The notes beneath the pieces are model-generated. The model worked only from the letters and a program-made list of their open reading frames with translations, was not told where the DNA came from and ran no database searches. A program made the translations under genes and the position numbers. From Pseudomonas sp. GM80 (GTDB taxonomy: Bacteria; Pseudomonadota; Gammaproteobacteria; Pseudomonadales; Pseudomonadaceae), in NCBI RefSeq assembly GCF_000282515.1, contig NZ_AKJD01000091.1, forward strand, positions 1 to 53,585: a DNA stretch of 53,585 nucleotides. Reading direction: 5' to 3'. Shown here one piece after another: positions 51,256 through 53,585 of the stretch. The number at the start of each line of letters is the position of its first letter. The first letter of the stretch is position 1.

Positions 51256-52656
51256 ATGAGCGTGCAGCCTTTCGTCAGCCCCGACCTGATCCGTCAACGC
51301 TTCTCCAAAGCGATGTCCGACATGTACCGCGAAGAAGTGCCGCTGTACGGCGCGCTGATGGCGCTGGTGGAGCAGACCAATCGCCAGGTTCTCGACCGTG
51401 AGCCACAGATCGCCCGGCAGTTGCACAGCACGGGAGAAATCGAGCGGCTGGACATGGAGCGCCATGGCGCAATCCGCGTCGGCACCGCGAGCGAACTCGC
51501 CACCCTCGCCCGCCTGTTTGCGGTGATGGGCATGCAACCGGTGGGTTATTACGACCTGACACCGGCAGGTGTGCCGGTGCACTCCACAGCGTTTCGCGCC
51601 GTGCATGAGCAGGCGTTGCAGGTCAGTCCGTTCCGGGTGTTTACCTCGCTGTTGCGTCTGGAGCTGATTGAAGATCCGCAACTGCGCGCATTTGCTGAAT
51701 CGGTGTTGGCCAAGCGGTCGATCTTCACCCCGGCAGCGCTGCGCCTGATCGCCCAGGCCGAAACGGCCGGTGGCCTGAATGAAACCGAAGCCGGGGAGTT
51801 TGTCCTGCAGGCACTGGAGACTTTTCGCTGGCACCACGGCGCCACCGTCACCGCCGCGCAATACCAGACGCTCAGTGCCCAGCACCGCTTGATCGCCGAC
51901 GTGGTGGCGTTCAAAGGCCCACACATCAATCACCTGACGCCGCGCACGCTGGACATCGACAGCGTTCAGGAGCAGATGCCGGCCCATGGCATCACGCCGA
52001 AAGCAGTCATCGAAGGCCCGCCACGGCGACAATTCCCCATCCTGCTGCGCCAGACCAGTTTCAAGGCACTGGACGAGCCGATCGCGTTCACCGATCAAGA
52101 GGTCGATCAAGGTAAAAACCGTGGCAGCCACAGCGCGCGTTTCGGTGAAATCGAACAACGTGGCGCGGCGCTGACGCCCAAGGGCCGTGCGCTGTACGAC
52201 CTGTTATTGAATGCCGCCCGCGAAGCGCTGGGCGCATTTCCCAACGAAGCAAACGCCGCACACTACAACGCGCTGATGGCTGAGCACTTTGGCGAATTCC
52301 CTGACAGCATCGAAGGCATGCGTGAACAAGGACTGGCGTATTTTCGCTATTTCGTTGCGGAAAAAGGCCTGGCCGCAGGCAGTCTGGGCGAGGTGTCGCT
52401 GGAAGATTTATTGCGCGATGGCTACGTGAAAGCTGAACCGCTGGTGTACGAAGATTTCCTGCCGGTGAGTGCGGCGGGGATTTTTCAGTCAAACCTTGGG
52501 GACGCTGCGCAGACCCACTATGGCGAACACTCCAACCGACAGGCGTTCGAACAGGCGCTGGGCCGCTCGACCATTGATGAGCTGGGCTTGTACGCCGAAA
52601 CGCAGCAACGCTCCCTCGAAGAGTGCGCCAAAACCCTGTCTGCTCAACTGACCTGA
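51256..52656 (+). CDS. hglS: 2-oxoadipate dioxygenase/decarboxylase (DUF1338)
   Basis: A 466-residue Fe(II) enzyme matching HglS of P. putida, which converts 2-oxoadipate to D-2-hydroxyglutarate in D-lysine breakdown. Metal ligands at H70 (ERHGAIRVGT) and H226 (GPHINHLTPR), substrate-binding R74, and the signature FGEIEQRG with the third ligand (E298 here) are intact. Start ATG after CAGGAATTTTTTTTC. Other lysine genes are not visible. The gap to glcF is 88 bases with a REP remnant. Confidence 0.92.
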   Translation: MSVQPFVSPDLIRQRFSKAMSDMYREEVPLYGALMALVEQTNRQVLDREPQIARQLHSTGEIERLDMERHGAIRVGTASELATLARLFAVMGMQPVGYYDLTPAGVPVHSTAFRAVHEQALQVSPFRVFTSLLRLELIEDPQLRAFAESVLAKRSIFTPAALRLIAQAETAGGLNETEAGEFVLQALETFRWHHGATVTAAQYQTLSAQHRLIADVVAFKGPHINHLTPRTLDIDSVQEQMPAHGITPKAVIEGPPRRQFPILLRQTSFKALDEPIAFTDQEVDQGKNRGSHSARFGEIEQRGAALTPKGRALYDLLLNAAREALGAFPNEANAAHYNALMAEHFGEFPDSIEGMREQGLAYFRYFVAEKGLAAGSLGEVSLEDLLRDGYVKAEPLVYEDFLPVSAAGIFQSNLGDAAQTHYGEHSNRQAFEQALGRSTIDELGLYAETQQRSLEECAKTLSAQLT

Positions 52657-52673
52657 AAACCAACAAATATCCC

Positions 52674-52703
52674 TGTGGTGAGGGGATTTATCCCATCACC
52701 ACA
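52674..52703. repeat. Hairpin of the TGTGGCGAGGGGATTTATCC family
   Basis: TGTGGTGA ... TCACCACA with an inner GGGAT/ATCCC, nearly perfect. Located between convergent hglS and the DJ-1-family gene; it could serve as a terminator. Confidence 0.75.
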
Positions 52704-52726
52704 AATCTCCTCAGCACAGAGATTAT

Positions 52727-53404
52727 TCAGCGCAATCTCGAAAGCAGCGCAAACGCCGTCTCTTCCGACGAGGCCGGATTTTGCCCCGTCAGCAGCAAAC
52801 CATCCTCGCGGGTATAACTCGACCAATCCGCACCTTTCGAGAATATCCCGCCCTTGGCCTTGAGCTCGTCCTCGACCAGAAACGGCACCACATTCGTCAA
52901 CTGCACCGCCTCTTCCTCGCTGTTGGTAAACCCGGTCACCTGCTTACCCTTGACCAGCGGCTGACCATCGGCGCCTTTGGCATGGCGCAGCACACCCGGC
53001 GCATGACACACCGCCGCCACCGGTTTGCCCGCGTTGTAAAACGCTTCGATCAGCGCAATCGAATGGCGATCCTCGGCCAGATCCCACAACGGCCCGTGGC
53101 CGCCCGGATAGAACACTGCGTCGAAATCTGCAGCCTTCACCGTCTCCAGCTTGACTGTCGAAGCCAGCGCCGACTGCGCGGCAGAATCCTTGCGAAAACG
53201 CTCGGTCGCAGCAGTCTGCGCATCCGGCTCGTCACTTTTCGGGTCCAGTGGCGGCTGACCGCCCTTGGGCGACGCCAACGTCAGTTGTGCGCCAGCATCC
53301 TTGAACACGTAGTACGGGGCGGCGAACTCCTCCAGCCAGAAGCCGGTTTTCTTGCCGGTGTCGCCCAATTGATCGTGGGAGGTCAGAACCATCAGAATTT
53401 TCAT
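52727..53404 (-). CDS. Type 1 glutamine amidotransferase-like protein (DJ-1/PfpI, Hsp31-like)
   Basis: A 225-residue cytoplasmic protein of the DJ-1/PfpI superfamily. The nucleophile elbow is C133-H134 in VAAVCHAPGVL; E25/E26 near the N-terminus probably supports it. The longer insert after the first strand (residues about 50-85) is typical of the Hsp31/glyoxalase III-like subgroup. Such proteins act on methylglyoxal or protect from stress. Its upstream region contains a 20-bp palindrome. Confidence 0.88.
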   Translation of the reverse strand: MKILMVLTSHDQLGDTGKKTGFWLEEFAAPYYVFKDAGAQLTLASPKGGQPPLDPKSDEPDAQTAATERFRKDSAAQSALASTVKLETVKAADFDAVFYPGGHGPLWDLAEDRHSIALIEAFYNAGKPVAAVCHAPGVLRHAKGADGQPLVKGKQVTGFTNSEEEAVQLTNVVPFLVEDELKAKGGIFSKGADWSSYTREDGLLLTGQNPASSEETAFALLSRLR

Positions 53405-53516
53405 GTCGGTCTCACTCGGTTTGAGGAAAGGTCAGACGCACTTTTACAGATGTCAGTGATTGACCTTGATCGACGACGAATCGTTTCAATTTGCCGAATG
53501 ATGGCACACAGCCATT

Positions 53517-53536
53517 GTGCGCAAGAACTTGCGCAC
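53517..53536. promoter_or_regulatory. 20-bp palindrome GTGCGCAAGAACTTGCGCAC
   Basis: Arms GTGCGCAAG / CTTGCGCAC with a two-base centre, 113 bases upstream of the DJ-1-family start. On the plus strand TTGTTTTCGTTTTT follows, so it may be either an operator or a terminator of a gene outside the window. Confidence 0.5.
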
Positions 53537-53585
53537 TTGTTTTCGTTTTTCACCCATCAATTCCTCTACAGCCCACGTCCCACGT

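Overview
The window looks like chromosome of a fluorescent-group Pseudomonas. The support is the GC-rich coding bias, the gene families present (membrane malate:quinone oxidoreductase, phosphatidylcholine synthase, three-domain LigD, DUF2388, AruF/AruG-type succinyltransferases, glcDEF, HglS), and many copies of the REP/REPIN palindromes typical of this group together with one REP-associated transposase (RAYT). I see no tRNA, rRNA, CRISPR array, prophage or classical insertion sequence. Species cannot be fixed from the sequence alone.

Layout. 0.1-5.6 kb: mqo, a chemoreceptor, periplasmic sodC and two small conserved proteins. 5.6-10.6 kb, minus strand: a haem-oxygenase-like diiron protein, a methyltransferase and ligD, tightly spaced as one likely operon. 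10.6-17.3 kb: a repeat-rich gap with a RAYT, a DUF533/TerB-like protein, phosphatidylcholine synthase, two more methyltransferases, a GNAT acetyltransferase and a sirtuin. 17.3-21.1 kb: a LysR regulator divergent from a CoA-transferase (A and B subunits) and a thiolase, a complete 3-ketoacid-to-acetyl-CoA route. 21.1-29.9 kb: mntH, a CHI-like secreted protein, a membrane protein, esterase, deacylase, amino-acid binding protein, rhodanese and ftrA, separated by REP pairs. 29.9-31.2 kb: cobF and a phosphatase-like gene.

31.4-38.8 kb holds a co-directional cluster: RpiR regulator, cysteine hydrolase, glutamine-synthetase-like enzyme, N-formylglutamate amidohydrolase-like enzyme, APC permease and a pair of arginine succinyltransferase subunits. 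Upstream lie two copies of an unusual operator, TGTAGC-N4-GTTACA, one of them in the spacer of a likely promoter. This reads as an inducible catabolic pathway for an amine or amino acid whose substrate I cannot name.

38.8-40.7 kb is the most foreign-looking stretch: an AT-rich three-gene operon (275-residue protein with no recognised family, cupin-like protein, 59-residue Cys-containing peptide) with a strongly C-rich, G-poor leader and a good intrinsic terminator. It is my best candidate for an undescribed system.

40.8-53.4 kb: oxaloacetate decarboxylase, a tandem array of about 102-bp units carrying REP cores, an M20 carboxypeptidase, a MASE2-GGDEF diguanylate cyclase, a Baeyer-Villiger-type monooxygenase with an alpha/beta hydrolase, glcDEF, hglS and a DJ-1/PfpI-family protein. 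REP sequences supply or overlap the stop codons of three genes (RAYT, sirtuin, CHI-like).
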